Source of the DNA: Actinokineospora inagensis DSM 44258
GTDB taxonomy: Bacteria; Actinomycetota; Actinomycetes; Mycobacteriales; Pseudonocardiaceae
Length of the DNA stretch: 64,000 nt
NCBI RefSeq assembly: GCF_000482865.1
Contig: NZ_AXWW01000007.1
Coordinates: 1 to 64,000, forward strand
Direction: 5' to 3'
Part shown: positions 25,169 to 33,906 of the stretch, one piece after another
How the letters are laid out: the number at the start of each line of letters is the position of its first letter
How positions within the stretch are numbered: position 1 is the first letter of the stretch
Position numbers and translations under genes: made by a program
The notes under the pieces: generated by a model
The model's database searches: none
Told to the model about the DNA's origin: nothing
What the model saw: only the letters and a program-made list of their open reading frames with translations

Positions 25169-26869
25169 GTGGTGGCTGGTATGCACCTTCTCGCGGATGC
25201 CGACCTGCGGCTCGACGCGGCTCCGATCGATTACGTCCTGCTGGCTCTGTACTTCGTCGTCGTGCTCGGGATCGGGGCGATGGCGCGGCGGTCCGTGTCG
25301 AGCAGTTTGGACTTCTTCCTGTCCGGGCGGTCGTTGCCGGCGTGGGTGACCGGGTTGGCTTTCATCTCGGCGAACCTGGGCGCGGTGGAGATCTTCGGGA
25401 TGACCGCCAACGGGGCCCAGTACGGGTTGCCGACGATGCACTACTACTGGATCGGCGCGATCCCGGCCATGGTGTTCCTCGGCCTGGTGATGATGCCGTT
25501 CTACTACGGCTCGAAGGTGCGCAGCGTCCCCGAGTTCCTGTTGCGCCGGTTCGGCCGGTTCGCGCACCTGGTGAACGGGGTCAGTTTCGCGTTGGCCCAG
25601 GTGTTGATCGCCGGGGTGAACCTGTTCGCGCTCGCCACTGTGGTGAACCTGTTGCTCGGCTGGCCGTTGTGGTTGAGCGTGGTGGTCGCGGCGGTGATCG
25701 TGTTGGCGTACACGTCGTTGGGTGGGTTGTCGGCGGCGGTCTACAACGAGGTGATGCAGTTCTTCGTGATCGTGGCGATGTTGCTGCCGCTCACCTTCGT
25801 CGGTCTGCACAAGGTCGGCGGGTGGCAGGGGCTGGTCGACAAGATCACCGCCGCCAACCCGGCCACCGCTGACGTGCAGCTCTCGTCGTGGCCGGGGACC
25901 AACCTGACCGGCATCACCAACTCGACGTTGAGCGTGCTGGGCATCGTGTTCGGGCTCGGGTTCGTGCTGTCCTTCGGCTATTGGACGACGAACTTCGCCG
26001 AGGTGCAGCGGGCGTTGTCGGCCAAGAGCATGTCGGCGGCGCGGCGGACCCCGTTGATCGGCGCCTACCCGAAGACGTTCATCGCGTTGATCATCATCAT
26101 CCCCGGCATGATCGCGGCGGTGGTGGTGCCGGAGCTGGCCCAGTTCAAGGCGGGGCACGACACCGGGGTCACCTACAACAACGCGATCCTGCTGCTGATC
26201 CGCGACCTGCTGCCCAACGGCATGCTCGGCATCGCGATCACCGGTCTGCTGGCGGCGTTCATGGCGGGCATGGCGGCCAACGTCAGCTCGTTCAACACCG
26301 TGTTCACCTACGACATCTGGCAGGCCTACGTCCGCAAGGACAAGCCGGACGAGTACTACCTCAGGGTCGGCAGGCTCGTCACGATCGTCGGGTGTGTGCT
26401 GGCGATCGGGACCGCGTTCATCGCCAGCAGCTTCAACAACATCATGGACTACCTGCAGACCCTGTTCGGCTTCTTCAACGCGCCGCTGTTCGCCACGTTC
26501 ATCCTGGGCATGTTCTGGAAGCGGATGTCGGCGCTGGCCGGTGGTCTCGGCCTGATCGCCGGTACCGCCACCGCGGTCACCGTCGACATGTTGAACCGGG
26601 CAGGCGTGCTGCACCTGGCCGGTCAGGGCGCGAGTTTCGTCGCGGCGAGCGCCGCGTTCGTGGTCGACATCGTGCTCAGCGTGCTGGTTTCGCTGGCGAC
26701 CCGGCCGAAACCGGAGGAGGAGCTGGTCGGTCTGGTGTGGTCGTTGACCCCGCGGGACCGGTTGCGGCACGACGAGACCGGCGAGAACGCGGGCTGGATC
26801 CGCAAGCCCGGGGTGCTTGCTATCGGCGTGCTGGCCGTGACGCTGGTCCTGAACATCGTGTTCTGGTGA
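25169..26869 (+). CDS. Sodium:solute symporter (SSS family)
   Basis: A 566-residue membrane protein with about 13 transmembrane helices. The N-terminal signature (YVLLALYFVVVLGIGAMARR, then SSSLDFFLSGRSLPAWVTGL) and the helix-5 region AYTSLGGLSAAVYNEVMQFF place it with the glucose/galactose-like Na+ symporters. The YNNAILLLIRDLLPNGMLG loop is typical. The transported solute is likely a sugar or related polyol, not certain. The GTG start has AGGTG a few bases upstream. The small membrane gene follows after 10 bp, apparently a two-gene operon. Confidence 0.92.
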   Translation: MVAGMHLLADADLRLDAAPIDYVLLALYFVVVLGIGAMARRSVSSSLDFFLSGRSLPAWVTGLAFISANLGAVEIFGMTANGAQYGLPTMHYYWIGAIPAMVFLGLVMMPFYYGSKVRSVPEFLLRRFGRFAHLVNGVSFALAQVLIAGVNLFALATVVNLLLGWPLWLSVVVAAVIVLAYTSLGGLSAAVYNEVMQFFVIVAMLLPLTFVGLHKVGGWQGLVDKITAANPATADVQLSSWPGTNLTGITNSTLSVLGIVFGLGFVLSFGYWTTNFAEVQRALSAKSMSAARRTPLIGAYPKTFIALIIIIPGMIAAVVVPELAQFKAGHDTGVTYNNAILLLIRDLLPNGMLGIAITGLLAAFMAGMAANVSSFNTVFTYDIWQAYVRKDKPDEYYLRVGRLVTIVGCVLAIGTAFIASSFNNIMDYLQTLFGFFNAPLFATFILGMFWKRMSALAGGLGLIAGTATAVTVDMLNRAGVLHLAGQGASFVAASAAFVVDIVLSVLVSLATRPKPEEELVGLVWSLTPRDRLRHDETGENAGWIRKPGVLAIGVLAVTLVLNIVFW

Positions 26870-26879
26870 GGAGTGGGTG

Positions 26880-27143
26880 ATGGCCGAACCGAGGAAGCGC
26901 GCCGGGTTGTTCGACCTGCGCGGCGTGCTGGCGCTGCTGTTCGCCGTCTACGGGGTCGTGCTGACCGTCATGGGCATCGGGTTCACCACCGACGCCGACC
27001 TGGCGAAGGCCGACGGGGTGAACGTGAACCTGTGGATGGGCATCGGCATGCTGGTGTTCGCCGCGGCGTTCGGGCTCTGGGTGCGCCTGCGACCGCTCAG
27101 CGTTCCCGATACCGCCGATACCGCCGACAAGACCGACGCGTGA
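26880..27143 (+). CDS. Small two-helix membrane protein downstream of symporter
   Basis: An 87-residue protein with two hydrophobic helices (VLALLFAVYGVVLTVMGIGF and LWMGIGMLVFAAAFGLWVRL). GAGGAGTGGGTG precedes the ATG. It is 10 bp behind the symporter gene, so it is probably co-expressed and may be an accessory subunit (inference). The GTG at 26877 is an alternative start. Confidence 0.75.
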   Translation: MAEPRKRAGLFDLRGVLALLFAVYGVVLTVMGIGFTTDADLAKADGVNVNLWMGIGMLVFAAAFGLWVRLRPLSVPDTADTADKTDA

Positions 27144-27225
27144 CGCCGCGGGGTTTCGCGCGGGCGGGAGTGGCGTAGCTCACCTGGCGTGAGCGCGACC
27201 GCATGGCATCATCGAGCCACGAAGT

Positions 27226-27237
27226 TACCGATCGGTA
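27226..27237. promoter_or_regulatory. Perfect 12-bp palindrome upstream of the dehydrogenase gene
   Basis: TACCGATCGGTA, 20 bp before the GTG at 27258. Such short perfect palindromes are typical of TetR-family operators controlling fatty-acid or acyl-CoA genes in actinobacteria. The cognate regulator is not in the window. Confidence 0.5.
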
Positions 27238-27257
27238 GCATGCCGTGGAGGTGGCCA

Positions 27258-29036
27258 GTGGCGCGGGAGTTCGCGGTCGTCGGGGTGGTCGGACTGGGCA
27301 CGATGGGCGCCGGGATCGCCGAGGTACTGGCCCGCGGCGGTGTGCGCGTGATCGCCGTCGAGGTGGACCCGGTAGGCGTCGAACGCGGCCGCGCGCACAT
27401 CGAGCACTCGACCTCGCGCGCCGTCGCCAAGGGCAAACTGGCCGGGGACGCCCGCGCCGCGCTGCTGGACAAGATCGCGTACAGCACCTCGCTGGCGGAT
27501 CTCGGCGACGCCGACCTGGTGATCGAGGCCATCCCGGAATCGTTGGACCGCAAGGCATCCGTGTTCGCCGAGTTGGACCGGATCATGCGGCAGGACGCGG
27601 TGCTGGCGTCGAACACCTCGTCGCTGTCGGTGACCAGGATCAGTGTCCACACCGGACGGCCGGGCAAGGTCGTCGGGCTGCACTTCTTCAACCCGGCGCC
27701 GGTGTTGCGGCTGGTCGAGGTCGTGCGCACGGTCGTCACCGAGCCGGACGTGGTCGCCGACGTGGTCGAGTTCGCCCGTCGACTGGGCAAGGAACCGGTG
27801 GTGATCGGCGACCGCGCCGGATTCATCGCCAACGCCCTGCTTTTCGGCTACCTCAACCACGCCGTCGCCATGTACGAATCCCGCTACGCCACCCGCGAAG
27901 ACCTCGACGCCGCCATGCGTCTCGGCTGCGGATACCCGATGGGACCGCTGGCGTTGCTGGACCTCATCGGCCTGGACACCGCGTACGAAATCCTGGAATC
28001 GATGTACGCGCAATCCCGAAACCGCCTGCACGCGCCGTCGCCGATCCTCAAACAGATGGTCACCGCCGGATTTTTGGGCCGCAAGACCGGCCGTGGCTTC
28101 TATACATATGATGGTCTGGAATCGCCGAATGTCGTGGACGATTCACCGGCGCCGTCGTCGGATGAGGTCACTGCTCGGGTCGTCCGGCGGGTTGGTGTGG
28201 TCGGCACGGGCACGATGGCCACCGGCATCGTAGAAGTGTTCGCGCGCAAGGGTTTTGACGTTGTGTTGCGGGCTCGGTCGGTGGACAAGGCGTCGGCCGC
28301 GGTGGCGAAGGTGCGCAAATCGCTGGACCGCCAAGTCGCCAAGGGCCGTTTGTCTTCGGCGGAGCGGGACACCGTTCTGGAACGTGTCTCACCGGCCGTC
28401 GAGTTCTCAGAACTGGCCGACTGCGATGTGGTGATCGAGGCGGTCGCCGAGGAATTGCCGGTCAAGCAGGCAGTTTTCGGCGCCTTGGACGCTTGCGTGC
28501 GGCCCGGCGCTATCCTGGCCACCACAACGTCATCCCTCCCGGTCATCGAATGCGCGGCGGCCACATCCCGACCACAGGACGTCATCGGCCTGCACTTCTT
28601 CAACCCCGCCCCGGTCATGAAACTGGTCGAGGTCGTCTCCACGATCTCCACCGCCGCCGACGTCATCGCCACCGCACACACCCTTTGCGCGCAAATCGCC
28701 AAACACCCCGTCCACTGCACCGACCGGGCCGGTTTCATCGTCAACGCCCTGCTATTCCCGTACCTCAACGACGCCGTCACAATGCTCGAAGCCCACTACG
28801 CCACCGCCGACGACATCGACACCGCCATGAAAGTCGGCTGCGGCCTCCCCATGGGCCCCTTCGAACTCCTCGACGTCGTCGGCCTGGACGTCTCCCTCGC
28901 CATCGAACGCACCCTGTTCAACTCCTTCCACGAGTCCGGCTACGCCCCCGCCCCCCTCCTCGAACACCTCGTCACCGCAGGCCGCCTAGGCCGAAAAACC
29001 GGCAAGGGCTTCCGCGACTACAGCCGCCCCGCATAA
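27258..29036 (+). CDS. Duplicated 3-hydroxyacyl-CoA dehydrogenase
   Basis: A 592-residue protein made of two complete 3-hydroxyacyl-CoA dehydrogenase units. Unit 1 (about 1-290) has the NAD-binding GLGTMGAGIAEVLARGG, SNTSSLSVTRI and GLHFFNPAPVLRLVEVV. Unit 2 (about 305-592) has GTGTMATGIVEVFARKG, TTTSSLPVIE, GLHFFNPAPVMKLVEVV and GRKTGKGFRDY. Both keep the catalytic Ser/His/Asn motifs, so both may be active. It should oxidise 3-hydroxyacyl-CoA (often 3-hydroxybutyryl-CoA) with NAD(P)+. GTG 27258 has GGAGG 6 nt upstream. Its last bases and the fmdB promoter are repeated at 30333-30378. Confidence 0.92.
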   Translation: MAREFAVVGVVGLGTMGAGIAEVLARGGVRVIAVEVDPVGVERGRAHIEHSTSRAVAKGKLAGDARAALLDKIAYSTSLADLGDADLVIEAIPESLDRKASVFAELDRIMRQDAVLASNTSSLSVTRISVHTGRPGKVVGLHFFNPAPVLRLVEVVRTVVTEPDVVADVVEFARRLGKEPVVIGDRAGFIANALLFGYLNHAVAMYESRYATREDLDAAMRLGCGYPMGPLALLDLIGLDTAYEILESMYAQSRNRLHAPSPILKQMVTAGFLGRKTGRGFYTYDGLESPNVVDDSPAPSSDEVTARVVRRVGVVGTGTMATGIVEVFARKGFDVVLRARSVDKASAAVAKVRKSLDRQVAKGRLSSAERDTVLERVSPAVEFSELADCDVVIEAVAEELPVKQAVFGALDACVRPGAILATTTSSLPVIECAAATSRPQDVIGLHFFNPAPVMKLVEVVSTISTAADVIATAHTLCAQIAKHPVHCTDRAGFIVNALLFPYLNDAVTMLEAHYATADDIDTAMKVGCGLPMGPFELLDVVGLDVSLAIERTLFNSFHESGYAPAPLLEHLVTAGRLGRKTGKGFRDYSRPA

Positions 29037-29050
29037 TTGCCCTGTGCCAA
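29005..29050 (+). repeat. 46-bp direct repeat, left copy
   Basis: Identical to 30333-30378. It covers the last codons of the dehydrogenase (word TTCCGCGACTACAGCC), its stop, a CATAAT -10 and the first codons of a second fmdB start (TGTGCCAA). Similarity continues imperfectly for another 15 bp into degraded fmdB-like sequence (AGTTCCGCTGC). Together with the right copy it brackets the vapBC45-like module. Confidence 0.9.
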
Positions 29051-29079
29051 GCAGTTCCGCTGCTCGGCGCGTCATCGTG

Positions 29080-29116
29080 GCGTGCCCAGGTCATGGCAGC
29101 CATACTTGGGGCACGC
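29080..29116. promoter_or_regulatory. Nested inverted repeats at the vapBC45-like promoter
   Basis: Outer arms GCGTGCCC (29080-29087) and GGGCACGC (29109-29116) enclose an inner ATGGC-A-GCCAT (29093-29103) and a CATACT -10-like hexamer (29101-29106). The arrangement suggests autorepression of the toxin-antitoxin operon by its products. Confidence 0.5.
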
Positions 29117-29152
29117 GACGAGACATTGAGAGTGGAGAGTGGGTGAGACCAG

Positions 29153-29815
29153 GTGGATGTGCGGTTCGCAAGACCGATCGCCACGCTTGCCGACGCCGGC
29201 AGGCTTCTGGGTATCCCCAGGCAGACATTCCACCGCTGGGCGCGGGGGTACCCGCTGGGTGGCCCGCTGCTTCATGTCGCCCACACCGGCGGACAGCGCA
29301 CGGCGACCGTGCCATTCATCGCGCTCGCCGAGGCATGGGTTCTGGCAGGGCTCAGGGCCGCGGGGGTGCAGCCCCAGCGGATCCGCCCAGCCCTCACTCG
29401 CCTCCAGATCGAATTCGGCGAGGAGTACGTGCTGGTATCGAAGTCGCTCGCCACGGAGGGCATCGATGTCCTGTGGGACTTCGCCAGGACAGAAGAGGGC
29501 GCGGGGCTGATTGAAGGAAACACCGGCCAAGCGGTGATCAGGGAAATAGTCCAGGACTACCTCCAATATGTGGGGTTCGAGGCGGATGAATACCCCTCAT
29601 CTCTGCAACTGAAGCCATTTGAGCCGTCCAAAGTGGTTGTCGACCCATTCCGCGCGGGTGGCCAGCCGATGTTCCCGGCCTCGGGGACGCTCGTCGCCAA
29701 CGTCGCAGGCATGCTGAGGGCGGGTGAAGATCCTGGAGTCGTCGCCGAAGAACACGGAGTCGGAGTCGACGATGTACGGGCCGCCGCCCGCGTCCTCCTG
29801 GGCCGCGCCGCCTGA
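29153..29815 (+). CDS. VapB45-like antitoxin (DUF433)
   Basis: A 220-residue protein with an N-terminal HTH-like segment (LADAGRLLGIPRQTFHRWARG) and a C-terminal DUF433 domain (RAGGQPMFPASGTLVANVAGMLRAGEDPGVVAEEHGV). The size and domain order match the mycobacterial VapB45 antitoxin. It should bind DNA and neutralise the PIN-like toxin encoded by the overlapping next gene. GTG 29153. The operon sits between 46-bp direct repeats and is probably a recent insertion. Confidence 0.85.
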   Translation: MDVRFARPIATLADAGRLLGIPRQTFHRWARGYPLGGPLLHVAHTGGQRTATVPFIALAEAWVLAGLRAAGVQPQRIRPALTRLQIEFGEEYVLVSKSLATEGIDVLWDFARTEEGAGLIEGNTGQAVIREIVQDYLQYVGFEADEYPSSLQLKPFEPSKVVVDPFRAGGQPMFPASGTLVANVAGMLRAGEDPGVVAEEHGVGVDDVRAAARVLLGRAA

Positions 29816-30221
29816 GTTCTACTTCGACGAGAACGCGGTCACGCGGAGCGTGCTCAAGTTCCTGATCGATCTCGGCTATCGGTGCCACACCCCGGCGGAG
29901 TTGTTCGGCACACGGGACTCGGCGCTCGGTGTCCGCGATGAGGTCTGGCTTACCCGAGTTCGCGAGCACGACTGGGTAGTCCTCAGCCGGGACGCCAAGA
30001 TCATGGAGCGCCCCGCCGAGCTGGCTGCTTATCGCGCCGCGAACGTGCACATGTTCTATTTGCCCGGAGAGGCGACGCGTGCTCAACTCCTGGAGTTGAT
30101 CTCGGCAAACCTGCGGGACATCATCACCTATGCAAGCGCCAAAAAGCCGAATGTTTGGCAAATCAAGCGTACGGGTGTCTCGCTGTTCTCACCGAAGAGA
30201 GCACCGCGAAAACGCTCGTGA
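29772..30221 (+). CDS. VapC45-like PIN-domain toxin
   Basis: A 149-residue PIN-like protein (DUF5615 type). It has an acidic cluster in PEFYFDENAV, conserved ELFGTRDSALGVRDEVWL and WVVLSRDAKIMERPAE, giving three acidic positions for the metal site of an RNase. It overlaps the end of the DUF433 gene by 44 bp in another frame, so the pair is tightly coupled, as in VapBC45. ATG 29772 is the first start giving the family N-terminus. Confidence 0.83.
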   Translation: MYGPPPASSWAAPPEFYFDENAVTRSVLKFLIDLGYRCHTPAELFGTRDSALGVRDEVWLTRVREHDWVVLSRDAKIMERPAELAAYRAANVHMFYLPGEATRAQLLELISANLRDIITYASAKKPNVWQIKRTGVSLFSPKRAPRKRS

Positions 30222-30332
30222 ACCGACGGCTGGGAGGATCTTCCGCTGCTCGGTCTGGCCTCGGGGTGCGGCCCTCGACCTGTCCGGCCAGGGTGTCAGG
30301 CGTGGCGGGGGTTGCGGGTCGAGAAGCAGGTG

Positions 30333-30378
30333 AGGGCTTCCGCGACTACAGCCGCCCCGCATAATTGCCCTGTGCCAA
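30333..30378 (+). repeat. 46-bp direct repeat, right copy
   Basis: Identical to 29005-29050. This copy supplies the true fmdB promoter (CATAAT at 30360-30365) and start codon. The remnant of the dehydrogenase 3' end just before it shows that fmdB once followed the dehydrogenase gene directly. Confidence 0.9.
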
Positions 30379-30578
30379 CCTACGAGTTCCGCTGCCGCGC
30401 CTGCGGTACCACCTTCGACGTCAACCGTCCGATGAGTGCCGCCGCTGATCCGGCTCAGTGTCCGTCCGGTCATGACGACACGGTCAAGTTGCTCACCATG
30501 GCCGGGTTGGCGGGGCGCGCGGGCGCTCCGACGCCGCCGGCTGGTGGTGGGTGCTGTGGCGGCGGGTGTTGCGGCTAG
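30372..30578 (+). CDS. FmdB-family zinc-ribbon protein
   Basis: A 68-residue protein beginning PTYEFRCRACGTTFDVNRPM, with a second half-ribbon (CPSGH) and a Gly/Cys-rich tail ending CCGGGCCG. FmdB-type regulators are small zinc-ribbon proteins; their role is poorly defined. GTG 30372 lies 6 nt after CATAAT, indicating a leaderless mRNA. It overlaps map (convergent) by 4 bp. Confidence 0.88.
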   Translation: MPTYEFRCRACGTTFDVNRPMSAAADPAQCPSGHDDTVKLLTMAGLAGRAGAPTPPAGGGCCGGGCCG

Positions 30579-31339
30579 GGCGCGGTCAGGATCTGGGGGC
30601 CGTCTTCGGTGATGGCGATGGTGTGTTCGGCGTGCGCGGCGCGGGTGCCGTCGACGGTGCGGAGGGTCCAGCCGTCGGGGTCGGTGCGGTAGTCGTCGCC
30701 GCCGATGTGGAGCATGGGTTCGATCGCGATGGCCATGCCCGCGCGCAGCCGCAGGCCCCGGCCGGGGGTGCCCTCGTTCATGACCGACGGTGACTCGTGC
30801 ATGGCGCGGCCGATGCCGTGGCCGCCGAAGTCCGGGGGGACGCCGTAGCCGCCTGCGCGGGCGACGGTGCCGATGGCGTGGCCGATGTCGCCGAGGCGGT
30901 TGCCGATGACGGCGGCCTCGATCCCGGCGGCCAGGGCGCGCTCGGTGGCGGCGATGAGGTCGACATCGGCGGGGTCGGCGGTCCCGACGATGAACGACTG
31001 GGCGGAGTCGCCGTGCCAGCCGTTGATGTGGGCGCCGAAGTCGATGCTGACCAGGTCGCCGTCGCGCAGGGGGGTGTTGTCGGGGATGCCGTGCACGATC
31101 GCGTCGTTGACGGACACGCACAGCACCGCCGGGTACGGGGTCGGCGCGAACCCCGGCCGGTACCCCAGGAACGACGACCCGGCGTTGTGCTCGGCCAGCA
31201 CCTCCCGCGCGACCTCGTCCAACTCCACCGGCGTCACCCCCACCGCCGCGGCCGCCCGCGCCCGCGTCAACGCCTCCGCCACCACGCGCCCCGCCACCCG
31301 CATCGCCGCGAACTCCCGCGGCGTCTTCAACTCGATCAT
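30575..31339 (-). CDS. map: Type I methionine aminopeptidase
   Basis: A 254-residue metallopeptidase that removes N-terminal Met from nascent proteins. The five metal ligands are visible: D in SIDFGAH, D in GWHGDSAQSF, H in GGHGIGRAMHE, E in AIAIEPML and E in AEHTIAITEDG. The VCVSVNDAIVHGIP motif is typical. Genomes of this group often carry several map genes; this one, next to a small XRE regulator and outside the secY-adk locus, is probably an additional copy. ATG 31339 is preceded by an AT-richer divergent promoter region. Confidence 0.93.
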   Translation of the reverse strand: MIELKTPREFAAMRVAGRVVAEALTRARAAAAVGVTPVELDEVAREVLAEHNAGSSFLGYRPGFAPTPYPAVLCVSVNDAIVHGIPDNTPLRDGDLVSIDFGAHINGWHGDSAQSFIVGTADPADVDLIAATERALAAGIEAAVIGNRLGDIGHAIGTVARAGGYGVPPDFGGHGIGRAMHESPSVMNEGTPGRGLRLRAGMAIAIEPMLHIGGDDYRTDPDGWTLRTVDGTRAAHAEHTIAITEDGPQILTAP

Positions 31340-31349
31340 ACCGATAACT

Positions 31350-31359
31350 ATACCGGTAT
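31350..31359. promoter_or_regulatory. Palindrome in the map/XRE divergent promoter
   Basis: ATACCGGTAT within an unusually AT-rich stretch (31338-31370) between divergent genes. It is a plausible operator for the small XRE protein encoded next to it. Confidence 0.45.
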
Positions 31360-31385
31360 TTCTATCCCGCGCTACCATGGACCCC

Positions 31386-31652
31386 ATGGTCCGACCCCCC
31401 TTGAGCGACGCCGACCGCCTCCGCGGCGAACACCTCGGTGCCCTCCTGCGCACCGCCCGCGGCGACCGCAGCATGGTCGACATCGCCGCCGCCGCGGGCA
31501 TCTCGGTCGAAACCCTCCGCAAAATCGAACGCGGCCGCGTCCCCACCCCGGCCTTCTTCACCGTCGCCGCCATCGCGGGCGCCGTCGGCATGCCCCTCGA
31601 AGACCTGGTTGTCCACACCGCCCCGGTCGAGCCCGGCAAACTCACCGCCTAG
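31386..31652 (+). CDS. Small XRE-family regulator
   Basis: An 88-residue protein that is essentially a single HTH domain: LGALLRTARGDRSMVDIAAA, then AGISVETLRKIERGRVPTPAFFTVAAIAGAVG. It is divergent from map and probably regulates it and itself through the palindrome in between. ATG 31377 (three codons upstream) is an alternative start. Confidence 0.85.
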   Translation: MVRPPLSDADRLRGEHLGALLRTARGDRSMVDIAAAAGISVETLRKIERGRVPTPAFFTVAAIAGAVGMPLEDLVVHTAPVEPGKLTA

Positions 31653-31785
31653 CCGGACGAAAGCGGCGCAGTTGAGCCTGGTACATCGCGTAATGCCTTG
31701 AGGTGGACATAGCAATCCAGGGAAAGGCCACTCCCGAGACGCTGAACAATCCGCCTTGCGAATTGCCCACCCGGCGGCTACGGCC
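31653..31785. other. Intergenic sequence left of the 31.8 kb repeat
   Basis: The gap from the XRE gene to the adenosine kinase is 385 bp. Apart from the repeat at 31786-31899, I see no ORF, terminator hairpin or RNA gene in 31653-31785 or 31900-32037. Confidence 0.5.
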
Positions 31786-31899
31786 GGAGCCCACCCACCC
31801 GGGGGCCGGGGGCCCATTCCTGAAGGTAGCGCGGATGGCGACCTGTCAAGAGACGGCCGGGTTCGCCTGTGGACAGCCAGCGGAGTTGTGGACAACTCA
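31786..31899 (-). repeat. DnaA-box-pair repeat, copy 3
   Basis: About 114 bp matching 36618-36730 in reverse orientation. On the minus strand: TTGTCCACA (31887-31895), a second CTGTCCACA about 20 bp on, a conserved TTGACAGGTCGC, a TANNTT word, AGGAATGGGCCCCCGG and a GGGTGGGTGGGCTCC end. The two copies are much more alike in these blocks than between them. Confidence 0.8.
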
Positions 31900-32037
31900 G
31901 TAGTGACCCATCCCGACGTTCGCGGGCTGTCGGGCGACGAGATCAGTGGACTGTCGCGCGACCGGTCAGCGTGATCAACGAGGTGGCCGAGATGGCGAAG
32001 GGCCGCCGCGAGCCGCGACGGCCCCGCTGCACGAGAT

Positions 32038-33123
<1,086 letters not shown>

Positions 33124-33189
33124 TCACCTTCGAACACTACCGCCTGGTACCGCTGGGAACCGCCGCCGTCCGCGCCTACCGTACGCCCA

Positions 33190-33369
33190 ATGAGCGCACC
33201 GAAGCCCGACCTGCCCGACGACATGGGCGAGCTGATCGCCGACTGCGCCGCCATCCCACCGGCGCTGACCAGGCCGAAGCCCGCCCTGCCGATCCCGCGC
33301 ACGCCCACCCGATGGACCGTGGACGACGCCTGCCACGCCCAGGTCGCCGATCTCGACGAGTACGTCTGA
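33190..33369 (+). CDS. Small hypothetical protein
   Basis: A 59-residue Pro-rich protein (LPDDMGELIADCAAIPPALT, then RWTVDDACHAQVADLDEYV). ATG 33190 lies 7 nt after TACCGT, which supports a real leaderless gene, and a clear terminator follows. No family recognised. Confidence 0.6.
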   Translation: MSAPKPDLPDDMGELIADCAAIPPALTRPKPALPIPRTPTRWTVDDACHAQVADLDEYV

Positions 33370-33381
33370 GCGCACGCCCAA

Positions 33382-33410
33382 AAGGGGCCTTGACCAGGTC
33401 AAAGCCCCTT
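33382..33410. terminator. Bidirectional hairpin terminator
   Basis: A 14-bp stem with one mismatch (AAGGGGCCTTGACC, 1-nt loop, GGTCAAAGCCCCTT) flanked by A and T runs, between the convergent small gene and the Fe-S carrier gene. Confidence 0.85.
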
Positions 33411-33423
33411 CGGCGTGATCAAC

Positions 33424-33786
33424 TCAGTGGAACGAGTCGCCGCAGGCGCAACTGCCGCCCGCGTTCGGGTTGTCGATGGTGAAACCCTGCTTCTCGATCG
33501 TGTCGACGAAGTCGATGGTGGCGCCCTGGACGTAGGGGGCGCTCATCCGGTCGACGGCGACCTTGAGGCCGTTGAAGTCGCGGAACAGGTCGCCGTCGAG
33601 GGTGCGCTCGTCGAAGAAGAGTTGGTAGCGCAGGCCCGCGCAGCCGCCGGGCTGGACGGCGATGCGCAGGTGCATGTCGTCGCGGCCCTCCTGCTCAAGC
33701 AGGGCCTTGGCCTTGGCCGCTGCTGTCTCGGACAGCTCCACACCGTGCGTCGCCGCGTCGGTGCCGGTCTCCTGAGCGGTCGTCAT
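33424..33786 (-). CDS. A-type iron-sulfur carrier (HesB/IscA/ErpA family)
   Basis: A 120-residue protein with the three conserved cysteines of A-type carriers: one in VQPGGCAGLRYQLFFD and two in the C-terminal GGSCACGDSFH. It accepts Fe-S clusters and passes them to target apoproteins. The gene lies between adenosine kinase and glycerate kinase, as in mycobacteria. ATG 33786 begins MTTAQETG; a longer frame upstream is not supported. Confidence 0.92.
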   Translation of the reverse strand: MTTAQETGTDAATHGVELSETAAAKAKALLEQEGRDDMHLRIAVQPGGCAGLRYQLFFDERTLDGDLFRDFNGLKVAVDRMSAPYVQGATIDFVDTIEKQGFTIDNPNAGGSCACGDSFH

Positions 33787-33906
33787 CGTTCTCCCTCGCA
33801 AAGGTCCTACTCGGGCACTCACCCGTGCACAACACGGCGTGCTCGGGCTTTGTTCCGTACCCCGTCAATGGTGGCACACCGCGCGGGGAACCCGGCACGG
33901 TTGCGC

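Noticed and set aside
24905-26770. Long minus-strand open frame opposite the symporter
   Set aside because: Low-complexity Arg/His/Gln translation typical of antisense GC-rich frames; the plus-strand symporter has clear membrane helices.
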